From Neurospora intermedia (lineage: Eukaryota > Ascomycota > Sordariomycetes > Sordariales > Sordariaceae), in NCBI GenBank assembly GCA_037102815.1, contig BTPP01000007.1, forward strand, positions 2,480,001 through 2,544,000: a DNA stretch of 64,000 nt, written 5' to 3'. The stretch's first letter is position 1, and every line of letters starts with the position of its first letter. Positions 24,108-34,390 of the stretch are shown here, in pieces. The notes beneath the pieces were generated by a model, which was given only the letters and a program-made list of their open reading frames with translations, searched no databases and was not told the origin of the DNA. A program made the translations under genes and the position numbers.

Positions 24108-24429
24108 TCAAGCAGAGGGGTTGGCGTTCATCTGGATTCGATGATATGTCAGCACAACTGCGACCTGGAAGCAAAAGCATGAGTGAGCCCTCCTACCTTG
24201 CGCTTGCCGCCAGGACCGGTGACAACGTTCACGAAACGGCGAGTGTAGATTTCGCGCTTGTGAGCACGGCCCTTGGGGGTCTTGGGCTTCTCCTGGGGCT
24301 CAACCTTGGGAGTCTGAGACTTGACCTTGCCTGAAGATGGGTGTGAGTTTTGGTGATGAAGGTGTGGCGAAATGGCATCAAAAACTGCAACTTACCGGCA
24401 CGAGCAAGGGAACCGTGAACTTTGCCCAT
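24108..24429 (-). CDS. rps30: 40S ribosomal protein eS30
   Basis: Three exons are inferred: 24429-24396, 24330-24197 and 24131-24108, with two 65-nt introns (24331-24395, GTAAGT...TTCAG; 24132-24196, GTAGGA...TCCAG). The 63-residue product begins [12 protein letters not shown] and continues with [27 protein letters not shown] and a GGKRKMNANPSA end. This matches the short, highly basic fungal S30. There is no ubiquitin-like leader, as expected in fungi where S30 is not made as a fusion. The last exon is only 24 nt, coding eight codons including the stop. The protein sits in the 40S head/shoulder near the mRNA entry. The gene is divergent from nbs1. Confidence 0.93.
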
Positions 24430-24762
24430 TTTGAATAGTAGTGATGTAGTGGTGGTGAGTGGCTTTTTGTGTCTGTTTCTGAGTGAGTATTGGACGGCAA
24501 ATGGGCCGAAAAGGGAACAACACAAGAGTTTGGAATGATGTGAGAAAGGGACTCGGGATATTATATACCTGTATCTGGCAGGTAAGGTAGGTATTCGGCC
24601 GTGTCAAACATTCACCGATGACTCCCGTCTGTTTTGTCGTCCCGAAAAGGGCAGTCGGGGGCCAACCGCTAGTGTACTGTAGTGTACGCCAGTAGAGGTA
24701 GTCTTCCACTCCGGGGGAATTGCCAAGAGAATTGCCCCCTGGCGACACGAGAAAGAAACCGA

Positions 24763-25304
24763 GCCGGATAAATCGACTGTGTGCCCAGATAGATCCCCTG
24801 TGTGGAGCCCAGATGACCAATGAAATATAATAAAACCCCAGCGGCTCAACTACCACTGCAGCGTTCGCCGTAATTTTACTCCTAACAATAAAAAGAAGAA
24901 AATAGCCGCAAGGATTCCAAAATAGAGAGCTCAAAGGAGGAAGAGACGGAGGTAGAAATAAAGTATTTGAAGCTAAGGTTCGTTCAATTGCAAAGATAAA
25001 GGCGAGAGTAAGGTAGAATATAGCCTATAAATCCCCGTTATTCCAAATAAAGCAATAAAGCAATGAAGTAAAGGAAGCTCTAATATTAATGAAGCAATAA
25101 AGTAAAGGAAGCTCCAATATTAATAAAGCAAAGGAAGTTCCAATATTAGTCGCTCCAAATTGTTGTTTGCCGTTGGTTGGTAGAAAGCTGCGGCCAAGGT
25201 TGATACTAAGCCTCAAGGTTTTGGCTTCTTGGCTTTGGCCTGGTGGTTAGTCTGTATGGCCCCATACAGGGGATCTATCTGGGCACACAGTCGATTTATC
25301 CGGC
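24763..25304. mobile_element. MITE-like element with 47-bp terminal inverted repeats
   Basis: The two ends are inverted copies: 24,763-24,809 (starting GCCGGATAAATCGACTGTG) and the reverse complement of 25,258-25,304, identical at 45 of 47 positions with two transitions. CCGA directly abuts both ends (24,759-24,762 and 25,305-25,308), as expected for a 4-bp target-site duplication. The 542-bp interior has no credible ORF, is AT-rich and holds a roughly 34-bp tandem repeat. I infer a non-autonomous DNA transposon. It lies about 335 bp upstream of the eS30 start, inside the divergent eS30/nbs1 promoter region. Confidence 0.8.
25058..25149. repeat. Tandem repeat of about 34 bp, nearly three copies
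   Basis: Three successive units share the core AAAGGAAGCTC-TAATATTA: 25,058-25,091, 25,092-25,124 and a shortened 25,125-25,149. They differ by a few substitutions and a deletion in the third. They lie in the middle of the MITE-like element. Confidence 0.7.
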
Positions 25305-25905
25305 CCGAAAGAAACGCCCTGCAACCTAACCACCAGTGCTAAGCAGTGGGGCCTCAGCATGCAGGGAAAGCACCGTCTCGATTACACTACCAACGGCGAA
25401 AGAAGTGAAATCAGAATCCCATGCGAAAGACTGGCAAAAAGCCTATATGGATTATTCACCAAAACTGAAGAATGATTGATACATAGTAGGTATGAATGCC
25501 CGTCATCATTGTTCAAATTCCTCGTACACCCCTCGCAAAGGACTTGCTGCCGGCAAGAGGCAACTTCAACCGGCCCGGAAGAACCTCGACGCTCAAGACT
25601 GGACGGAATTACTGTACACTAGAAGTTCTGGAACGACCCAAACAGGCAAGTTCAATTACAGTCTACAGTATTCACGTGCGAGCGCGCTCCTTCCGCGACA
25701 GACAAGTCCCTGGCATCCATCCAACACGACGCTTACGCCGCGCAACGTTAATACCCCACGTAATTACCTTGTTAAACGAAGAGTGATCGCGTAGCACCAA
25801 TACTTGCGCGCGATCGGCCACCGCGTCATCTCACCCGATCATATCCACCTCAAAGTCCGCACTGTCAATTACCTCCGGTTTATTCAAGCTGAGATTGTTG
25901 GGAAT

Positions 25906-28900
25906 ATGTGGCTTCTCGAAAGTGACGTCTTCGAAGGTGGGTTCTGTCCTGTGTGCTACTGTACTACATGGATCGGCGGTCGCGTCGACGCGCTGCCATG
26001 ATGCCGTCCATATCAGATTAAGAAAATCCATGAGAAGAGATCGCTGACCCCAAACGAGGAAGTCAGGCGGAAGAAAATGGCTGCGACCGGGCAGGCAGTA
26101 CCTCTTTGGTAGGACTGCGGAAAACAGTAAGACTTCCTCGGCACGAGCATGAAAACAGCCACTGACTGGCCTTTTAGCCGATTTTGTCATTTCTGACAAG
26201 ACAATCTCACGGAATCATATTTGCATTCATGTCGCTGATGTTGTGGACGGCGATGGTGTAGGTTTTCTCGGGCAGGGAATGTTCCGAATTGCCTCGGCTG
26301 ATAAAGCTTCTTCAGGGCAACATACACACACGCTCCAAAATCACCATTGAGGATAGGAATTCGAAAAAGGGCACCCTCTTGAACGGGACTCAAATACGTG
26401 GACAGAAAGTCGTCCTCACCGAACCAACCAATGAGCTTATTTTGGGTGCCTGTCCACATCAACTTCGGTATGTATAACCCTACACGAACGAACCATGGTG
26501 TTACGTGACCTGAACTCACCGGTTTGCTTCAGCATCGTATGGCGTCCCGTTGTTCTCAGCTTCTCTTTTACCAAGAAGGAAATCGAGGCTGGTTCATGGC
26601 AAACACTACGTGACAACCTCGAGCAGCTTGACATCAAGTACATAGGTACTTACGAACAGCTCACCACCCACGTGGTTAGCAAGAAACGCAACACATCCAA
26701 GACACTTCAGGCACTGGTCAATGGCAAACCTATCGTATCCGACGGTTTCATCACCGCCATTGTCGAGGCTGCCACAGTGCCTGATGACGCTGGACCGGGA
26801 ACGCCCAGTGCATTGGAGAGCACCTTCGATGAGGCTTGGCCCAACGCCGCTGATTACCTGCCACCTCGCGGTGATGAGCCTACCGAACGACCGCCAGCCG
26901 ATTATGCACCCGACGAGCGGCGACAAGATGTTTTCGCTGGATACACCTTCGTGTTCTACAACCAGAAGCAACACGAGAACCTTGCGCCTGTTGTTCAGTG
27001 GGGCAAAGGCAAGGCTTTCTTCAAACAAGTAGTGGAAGGCGTCACCGAGGTAGATGACTTTGTGCGCTACGTCAAAGAGGTTGCCGGTGAAAAGGGGACT
27101 GGGTCATTTGAGGATGGCAGTGACGGGAAAAGAGTCATTGTGGTGCGACATGCCCCTGGAAAGGGCGATGACGTTGAGTGGTGGACCAACTTCTACACGA
27201 GCTTTGCCAGACATCTCGACCACCGGCCTCCCGACCAAAAGGAGTTTCTAGAGGCCATCCTCGCCTGCGATGCATCTCTACTCCGACGACGCCTCGAAGA
27301 AGACACCCAACCTACATCAACCGCAAATCCCACCCAGATCGCCCAAACTCAGTCGGGGGATCGCATGCAAGTCGATCCACACGACAGAGAAAATGACGAA
27401 CCTGCCCCGGCTCGACGACGAGCTCGCGCAGGTGGTAGGTCTCGCTTCAAGGGTTTCGATTTCGATTCCGATAACGACGAAGATGATTCCATGGCAGACG
27501 TCCCTGCTGCCCCCGCTACAAAGGCAACACAATTAGCCGCGGAGATACCAGCATCGCAAGACAGCCAAAGTCTCTTCGTCTCACAACCACAAGAACACTT
27601 CGATGATGATATCTCAGAGCAAGAATCACGTCCCCCCGCCGCCGCCACACGCGCTACCCATAGCCAAAAGCCAACGCGTAAACGAGCGCTGTCACCACTG
27701 CCCGAGCATGATGTATCAGATTTACTAGATGCCATTGCCCCCACCGCCACCGCCGCCAAAAAGAGGCGCATCGAGGCCGGACAACCCGCCATCCCCCAGC
27801 CGACTCCCGAACCAGAGGAGCCACCAGCTGTAGACGATGACAAAGACGACGCCGACAACATATCAGACTCACAGGGTAAGGGGAAGAAGGGAGCTAAAGG
27901 CAAAGGTAAAAAAGCCAAGAAGGGAGACGATGACAACATCATCAAACTCGCCCGCCAGAAGCGCGAAGAGGCCGAGGCTCTCGCGGCCGCCGAGCGTCAA
28001 GCGCTGCTGGACTCGACCGCCGACGACGAGATTGACTATGCCGCCATCCGCCGCCTTCACATCATCGAGGAGTTCGAGGTGCGGATGCTGAACCGCGATC
28101 TCGACAATGCAGAGGAGGGAGAAGAAGGCTTCGCCGACGCCAGCGGCGGCAGAAGAGGAGGGCGCACGCGCGAGCAAGACATTGCCGATGGCAGGTGGGA
28201 TCCGCGCTGGAACGGCCGGAAGAACTTTAAAAGGTTCCGTAAGCAGAAGCCGGGAGTTGACAGTTCTGGTGCCGGTGACGCTGTTGACGAGCAGCAACAG
28301 CAGCAACGACGTCCCCTCATCACGCTAGAGGAAGTCAAGCCCAAAGAATACGGCATTGGAGACGATTACTGGCTTGAAGATGCCGGTAGTCATAGTAGAC
28401 GCAACACTCAGGGACAAGGGGGACAATCGCAGAGTCAAGCCCAGGCTGGGACATTGGCAGCAACCGGCACTTCACAAAATCCGGCCGATAAGAGGTCCCG
28501 TGGTCTTCCCACGAGAAGGATGCTCATGGCGGTGGATAGTAGTGACGAGGAAGGCTCGGATGACAACGGCGGCGTAATCCCAGAAACCAGATCACCACCG
28601 CCACCCTACTCAGCGACAGCGGCATCGGAACCTCCAAGGTCGCGAGCAGCCAAATCAGCTGAGAAGGCAAAAGCTGCGAGGAGAACGCGGCAGACTACCG
28701 CCGCCACGACAACAGTAGGCACCACGACACAAGCAGAAGCTGCATCATCTGGATCGGGTGCGGGTAGCAAGCATGGTGCTCCAGTTAGTGGGGGTGAAAG
28801 GAGTAGCGGACAGCCGGCGGCGAAGAGGGCGAGGACAACGGGAACGGGAAGCAGGAGGCGGTTTGGGGGTGAGGACAGTGCAGAGGGTAGTGATGAGAGT

Positions 28901-28939
28901 GATGATGGGCTGAAGTTTAGGTTTGGCAGGAGGAGGTAA
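25906..28939 (+). CDS. nbs1: Nbs1/Xrs2-like subunit of the MRN double-strand-break repair complex
   Basis: Five exons are inferred: 25906-25936, 26067-26126, 26178-26257, 26316-26467 and 26533-28939, giving 909 residues. The start MWLLESDVFEG and WLRPG-QYLFGRT open an FHA domain (about 1-108) with ISRNH and KKGTLLNG. Tandem BRCT-like regions follow at about 118-185 and 240-330. The middle is acidic, Ala/Pro-rich and probably disordered. KNFKRFRK at residues 671-678 matches the conserved Mre11-binding motif. The last residues, acidic DESDD then FRF (903-905) and RRR, match the FxF/Y motif that recruits ATM/Tel1. The protein links Mre11-Rad50 to Tel1 signalling in the nucleus. Introns have good donors, and the branch sites are recognisable. 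It is divergent from eS30. Confidence 0.9.
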
Positions 28940-29758
28940 GGCGTTGGTCTTAGTATCGATATATGTACTGGGTGTAGCTCCAAGAAGATATAGAAGAGAC
29001 TGGTATTATTGTCAAATGACAACGATGAAAAAAAACTTGTACAAGATCTGTTATAATATAACCACCACCACAACCTTTAAGCAGTGTCTTGTATTGCAAC
29101 GCCACTTGTGGTTAGATGGGTTAGGGTTAGTACACGTAAAAGACGACATCTACACTACATACATACATCAACTTCACCAGTCAATTGCATCGGGATTTGC
29201 ATCCAAGAATAGTGGCCTTTGGATACATGGATATAAGTAAGGGGTACCAATCAGTTCTACTTCCTCTTTGTACGTACGTACGTACTCTGCTGTAATGTTA
29301 TTTCTTCTCCCTCCAATGCTCCCTTTTGCTCATATAGTCGCTCCTTTTTTAAACACACAATGGCATGTAAACGTTCCCAAGGGAAATGGTCTATTTTTTT
29401 TTTTCCCCTCCCAATTGAACCAAGTAATAAACCACCGAATCCCTGACTCCAGATCCTATTCTTCACCCGGATGTTTGTTACCTTGGGAATGCCTATGAAA
29501 GTAATGGAGAAGCGGGAATGAGCAGGGTGGCTGGTTTGTTGGCGGTGTTTGTTACTAGACTCTCTTGATGAAAGAGATAGAGGGAATGAGAGAGAGAGAA
29601 GAGAGAAATGTTCTGGGTATATCGTGAGCTAGCTTAGTAGTATAACGAAACTCGCCGATGATGATGATGATAGAGTGAGAAAATGAAAAAAAAATGCTGT
29701 GTGAAGCCAGGAAGAAAAGAGTGGCATTTGTGCCCTGAAATGCCCCAAAAATTCGATG
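28940..29758. other. Convergent intergenic region
   Basis: There is no supported gene. It separates the 3' end of nbs1 from the 3' end of the minus-strand gene pair. It contains a telomere-like GGGTTAGGGTTAG at about 29,118-29,130, a GTAC tandem repeat at about 29,271-29,285, a GA-rich simple repeat at 29,566-29,606 and a GAT repeat at about 29,655-29,670. Confidence 0.5.
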
Positions 29759-30025
29759 CTATGATAAGACATTCGGTCCCAAAACCGGTCCCGCGAGTAA
29801 CAGAATGAAAGAGAGTAAAGCCAGGACGTATCCGGTATAATATTGATCGCAAATGCGTGTTAACAACAACCTCCCAACGCCAATGCCCAAAGCAATGCAA
29901 ATCAGGGACAAGTAATAAGTGGAGAGGGCGACGCGCACGGCAGGTCTATTGCTGCGGTTCTTCCTCGTCATCTTGAGCCGCGCATGTCTTCTTCCCTCTT
30001 TGCCTCCCGAGGCATAGTCGGACAT
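29759..30025 (-). CDS. Small two-helix membrane protein, or C-terminal extension of the upstream gene
   Basis: The 88-codon frame starts at an ATG with A at -3 (AAGAAGATGTCC). It has a basic N-terminal third (RRHARLKMTRKNRSNRP), then two strongly hydrophobic segments (about 31-53 and 62-84), which suggests a double-spanning or hairpin membrane protein. I do not recognise a family. The ATG lies only 36 nt after the TGA of the coiled-coil protein gene, and the frames are the same. The frame is open from the TGA (30,062-30,064) right through to 29,759. It may be a separate short gene, the second cistron of a shared transcript, or the tail of a protein made by TGA readthrough or unrecognised splicing. 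Confidence 0.5.
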   Translation of the reverse strand: MSDYASGGKEGRRHARLKMTRKNRSNRPAVRVALSTYYLSLICIALGIGVGRLLLTRICDQYYTGYVLALLSFILLLAGPVLGPNVLS

Positions 30026-30061
30026 CTTCTTGACCGTCTGACCATTGGGAGGTTCGCACCA

Positions 30062-32848
30062 TCACCCGCCATCCGTGGGTTGTAACTCAATGCCGCTGTC
30101 CCTATCCTGCGTCTGTTTTCCCCAGGACTGCTGTTGTCTGTTCTGTTCGTTGATAAACTTGGCCGCCAATCGCGGCATAAGAACGCCGGGTTCCGGCGTG
30201 AAAATGCTCTCATCGTCCTCGAGGTCGGTATCGCTGAGGGTACCGTCGATGGTGTCCGTATCGCCCTCGCCGGCGGCTTCTTCCCTTTCCCGAGCCTCCC
30301 GAGCCTCTACCTCTTCAGGGGCAAGGACCCGCCCACCAATCTCAACGTCGCTTGCCTTCACCTGGTACGCCAGCGCACGCTTCCCTTCCTTGATCAGCTC
30401 TTCTGTCCAGCCCAGACACCGTTTCAGGCTCTGGTTGATCTTCTGGCTGTCTGATAGCAACTGCTGATGCTTGGATAAATCCAGCCGCAACCTCTCTTCG
30501 TCCTTTTCTCGTCGTTCAGCATCGCGAATCGCTTTCGTGGCTGGCGTCATGTCAGCGGAATCCTCCGATCCTGAGAGGTCGTCGTCATCTTCATCGTCCA
30601 ACTCCTCAGTCAGCGTGTCCCGTTCCCCGTCTTCCGCTCCTAGCTCGCTGCCCTCTTCGCTGAGTGCGTCCAGATCAGCCCCGGCCAAAAGCCCGGCATC
30701 AGCTGGAGAGGCGACTAAAGCGGGCCCGACATTTAACCGCCCCGACCGGGATAGGCGCTTGTAAGCCCGAAGCTCAGCCGTCTGTTTCCGCAGTTGCCGT
30801 TCCAGAGTGCGGTTAATCGCCTCAAGACTTGCGTTCGTAATCTGCAAATCCTGGACCTTCCGCTCCCTCCGGGCATTCGCAACAAGGTCTGATATCTCCT
30901 TGTCCTGCGGAGATGACTTTGATGGACTGCTTACTGAGCCTCTCCGCGGTTCCCCATCTCCACCGCTCTCCTCCCCTTCTTCTGCTTCATCTTGCTCATC
31001 TTCCTCGGCGACAAAGTCCTCGGCAGCCTGGAGAAGTGAGGCGAATCCACCGGAGGCCATGTTTTCAGACAAGGAACTGAACGGAGCAGGTACGGATAGA
31101 ACAGAAGGCGATGGTGCTTCCGAAGGAGGCCGAGAACTATATGGCGTCACGACCCTGGCCACTGCTGGTGGTTCGGCCATGACTAGGCTGCTGGGGCGAC
31201 CGGACACTGATCCACTTGCAGGTCGAGAGGGAAGCTCGTTGAGAGATTTGCGTTTCGTTGATTGCCCATTGATTGGCGCCGTCCCGGGCTGGTCAGCCAG
31301 AGACTTGCGTTTCACGGACTCTCGGCTTGAAGAAGCAACGCTAGCCGAGACGGGGGATCGCGGCGAGTTCATAGCCGATATACTCCCACTCCTTCCGGAT
31401 GCCTGAGGCGTTAGCTTAACGGGTGATGTTGGTTTGTTAGGATAGTGTGTCTGAGAGAGCACACTTGGCGGCCTGTTTGACGGTGCCCTGGACGCTGTTG
31501 ATACCACTGACGATGGCCTGGACCGGGTTCTCACCGGAGGCTCCGGATCGGCTGCGCCGTTGGCGTAAACAAACTTGCTCAAAAGTTTGTCCTGTTGTTG
31601 CTGAAACGGCGCTCCTAGGGAGGGTAAGGGGGAGGCCGGACCCGGGCTCTCCTTTGGTGGTATTGTGCCTCCATTTGCATAGAAAAAAGAGGAGGATTTG
31701 GCCTGTTGGAGAATAGGGGGCCTCCCTTGGGCTGGTGATCTCGGTGCAGCCTCGGAGGCATAAAAGAATTTGGAATCCGGGTCTTGTCTTGGGACTCCCA
31801 CATCGGAAGCTGGACTAAAGGTAACGATGGGTCGTCGAGGGTCGTCGGTCGTTTGTGAGGCTATGGACAAGCTCGATCGCGTATCCCACTGGTCGTTCCG
31901 GTCGAGACTTGGAGTAGCGAGAGGGGTCGTAGTGGTGCTGTTGACACGACTTGGCCTCGACGCAGCTCTCGGGGTAACGTTGCCCGCTAGATAGGGCGGC
32001 ACTGGCGACGCGACATGTTCTCTGTCCCTCGAACTAGTGCTGCTGATTACCGACTCGGGCCTTCGCCTTGTCGTGGAGGCTGAGGAGACGGTGGAGGCGG
32101 TCGAAACTCGGGCGGTGGTGACCTTTGGAGTAAGGGGTGCCTTGGTGGAGGCTCTTGCGACGGAGGCCGTTTGCGGCTGTCGGGTGGTTATGGTTGAGGC
32201 CCGATCGTAGGGCATTCTGGCGACGGTCGGCGACTGCGTGTTTGACGGTTTGTCCATTCCTGGGTTTAAATTCGAGTGCGCTGCCGCACCATGTTGACTT
32301 GCGCGGGCCTTGAGAACGGGGAAGTTCCGGGACGAGGTGGAGGTCGGGGTCGCTGCGCCGGCAGGAGATGCAGCCGAGGAGGGAGTTGAAGTTGCGGTTG
32401 CAGTTGCGCGCTTGGTAGCAGTGGAGGAGCTCTTTCCAGTGGTGGTGGTGGTGGTGGTGCTGCTACTGCTGCTGCTGGCTTTGCTGCTTGGTCTAGAAGA
32501 GGTCGAGATGTGTGCTGTCCGCGCTCCAGAAGGGGTGATGGTGGTGGTCACAATTGCCGCAGGTGGTTGTTTCCTTGTTTTTCTGGCGCTTCCTCGTATT
32601 GAATCTTGGTCGGAATCGAGAGGTTGTGACGACGGCGACGGCACTGGTCGGGGCCTGGAGGCGGGCGAGGGTGAAGGCGACCTGCGATTGTTGTTGTTGT
32701 TGTTATTGTTTATCGTGGGCTTGCCGGGGACTGGAACAGCGAGGGACACGGGTCTCGGCGGGAGTGGTGAGGTCGAGCGCGAGGTCCCCATGCCCCCGTT
32801 GGGACCCCGAGGGGGGAAATGCGCAATGGATTGGGGTCTTGGGGGCAT
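30062..32848 (-). CDS. Large Ser/Thr/Pro-rich protein with C-terminal coiled coil
   Basis: This is a single 928-codon frame. Residues 1-580 are low complexity: Pro/Ser/Arg-rich with an eight-Asn run, a Thr run and many SxxR and SP motifs, so probably disordered and phosphorylated. A coiled-coil block at about 650-705 contains NASLEAINRTLERQLRKQTAELRAYKRLSRSGR-type sequence (residue 669 onward). From memory this resembles the short conserved block annotated in ascomycetes as the Mto1 Mto2-binding region, but I cannot confirm that. A second helical part (about 770-860) includes LGWTEELIKEGKRALAYQ. It is possibly a cytoskeletal or microtubule-organising factor. The large Ser-rich N-terminus gives no functional clue. 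The frame continues beyond the TGA. Confidence 0.7.
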   Translation of the reverse strand: MPPRPQSIAHFPPRGPNGGMGTSRSTSPLPPRPVSLAVPVPGKPTINNNNNNNNRRSPSPSPASRPRPVPSPSSQPLDSDQDSIRGSARKTRKQPPAAIVTTTITPSGARTAHISTSSRPSSKASSSSSSTTTTTTTGKSSSTATKRATATATSTPSSAASPAGAATPTSTSSRNFPVLKARASQHGAAAHSNLNPGMDKPSNTQSPTVARMPYDRASTITTRQPQTASVARASTKAPLTPKVTTARVSTASTVSSASTTRRRPESVISSTSSRDREHVASPVPPYLAGNVTPRAASRPSRVNSTTTTPLATPSLDRNDQWDTRSSLSIASQTTDDPRRPIVTFSPASDVGVPRQDPDSKFFYASEAAPRSPAQGRPPILQQAKSSSFFYANGGTIPPKESPGPASPLPSLGAPFQQQQDKLLSKFVYANGAADPEPPVRTRSRPSSVVSTASRAPSNRPPSVLSQTHYPNKPTSPVKLTPQASGRSGSISAMNSPRSPVSASVASSSRESVKRKSLADQPGTAPINGQSTKRKSLNELPSRPASGSVSGRPSSLVMAEPPAVARVVTPYSSRPPSEAPSPSVLSVPAPFSSLSENMASGGFASLLQAAEDFVAEEDEQDEAEEGEESGGDGEPRRGSVSSPSKSSPQDKEISDLVANARRERKVQDLQITNASLEAINRTLERQLRKQTAELRAYKRLSRSGRLNVGPALVASPADAGLLAGADLDALSEEGSELGAEDGERDTLTEELDDEDDDDLSGSEDSADMTPATKAIRDAERREKDEERLRLDLSKHQQLLSDSQKINQSLKRCLGWTEELIKEGKRALAYQVKASDVEIGGRVLAPEEVEAREAREREEAAGEGDTDTIDGTLSDTDLEDDESIFTPEPGVLMPRLAAKFINEQNRQQQSWGKQTQDRDSGIELQPTDGG

Positions 32849-34390
32849 TGCAGGAGGTGCTGCCCTGCAGGGTGCGGTGCGAGCGGTAGGCGACAGGGAG
32901 CGCTGAACGCTGTGAACACTAAAACAACAGACGGGAAGGTCCTCCGGCTACTGGTTGAACCCCCCAACTTGGACTGGGCGACATTGCCAAACGCACAAGA
33001 CAAGACAAGACGAGACAAAACACAGTGAGGTGGTGTATCGTGACACAGATTCGTTGAATGAGTGTAATCACGGCACAGGATGGAAGGAAGGTTGAGACGG
33101 ATCAATGGAAAAGAAACACTTTTGGGCAATGTTCCGGGATGATTCGTCCTCAGGGTGAAAAGGGATGACTGACAGAAGGAGGAACAGGAGGAGCCCGTTT
33201 CTTATTCCATCCTATTTCAGACTTGCAGCAGCCAAGTCAACCTAGTAAGGGTAGAGTATTATTGCAGGAGCACATGGAACATAAGGTACACCTAGGTAGG
33301 TAGACTCTGGCTGGACAGCCGCCCTTGTTGACCATCCATACCTATGTACATTGATCACTTTTTGCCTGGCCATGCGATCTGATCGAGTCGCTCAGTCACA
33401 CTCACTCTTTCGTCCCACCCATGGTCACATCACCTCACCTCATCCAAACAACCAAAGTACATTGAAGCTTCAATGACAGCCGTCTCCGAGTCTTCCTTTC
33501 TCCAACGTCCACTTCGTTGCTGGGTTTTGCCATACCTACCTTGCATCCCGCGCTGTCCGTTCCATAAATACACAGACAGACAGATCAATGCTTGGAAACC
33601 GAAATGCGGCAACAACTCTTTCATTTCGTCTACTGCCGTATAGCGTAAGGGGAAGCCTTCTGTAGGGACTTGTTCGGGATCGTTAAAGATCGGAAATTGG
33701 CAAAGTTACATTGGGTTTACGGCATTGGTCGCATTTGCATAACAGCGACCCCGCCGCGCCTCGGGGTTTTGGGTCGGCCCCACACGTCACCCGACGACTT
33801 GGGGCACCGGGCCGGGCACCCTTGTCCCGCCGAACGTCGCTGTATCCGTTCGATGTAACAGGGTACTGTCAGCGAGCGAGCGACATCCAATGTGATGGGG
33901 TGGTGGGGGTCTTGCCTGGTTCAGTTCTTTGAATGGATTTCGATTCTCGTTCACCATCATTTCAGTTTTCATCCCAACTTGGACGAAATCCTTCCCCAGG
34001 CAGCTGGGGGCACTCAACTGAACCTTGCTTGCTTGGCTCTGCGCCACTGAATCATCACAAGATCCCACCAGACCTCTTCAAGGCTCTCTACTACACTATC
34101 TCGTCGGCTGACATCCCATCTGCGCTTCGTCACCTACACTACACTGCACTAAAGCAGACGCTACCGTCGATCACGTACCTACCTACCTATCCAGCCTGCC
34201 CCGCGATAGGTATCGCGCCAGTCGCGCTTATCCCCACGACACGGCAGACACAGGAACCTGGCACACACTCCCCAACATCAGTCGATACAGCCATCAATGC
34301 CGCGATAACGTACGACGACCACCATTCCCCGCATTTACCTACCAACAATACCTACCTACCCCCGCTACAGCCGGGCAACCCTCCGCCACC
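32849..34390. promoter_or_regulatory. Divergent promoter region
   Basis: About 1.5 kb separates the start codons of two divergent genes. It contains repeated TACCTACC/GGTAGGTA words (near 33,290, 34,175 and 34,335-34,360) that are common in Sordariomycete promoters. The stretch just before 34,391 is C/A-rich and resembles a 5' leader. An open frame at 33,933-34,403 overlaps the next start and looks accidental. Confidence 0.5.

Noticed and set aside
24763-25304. MITE considered as a solo LTR
   Set aside because: The ends are long inverted repeats rather than TG...CA termini, and no LTR-type promoter is visible.
25240-25320. Inverted repeat considered as a transcription terminator
   Set aside because: Its partner lies 500 bp away and both ends are bordered by the same CCGA, so it is better explained as a transposon end.
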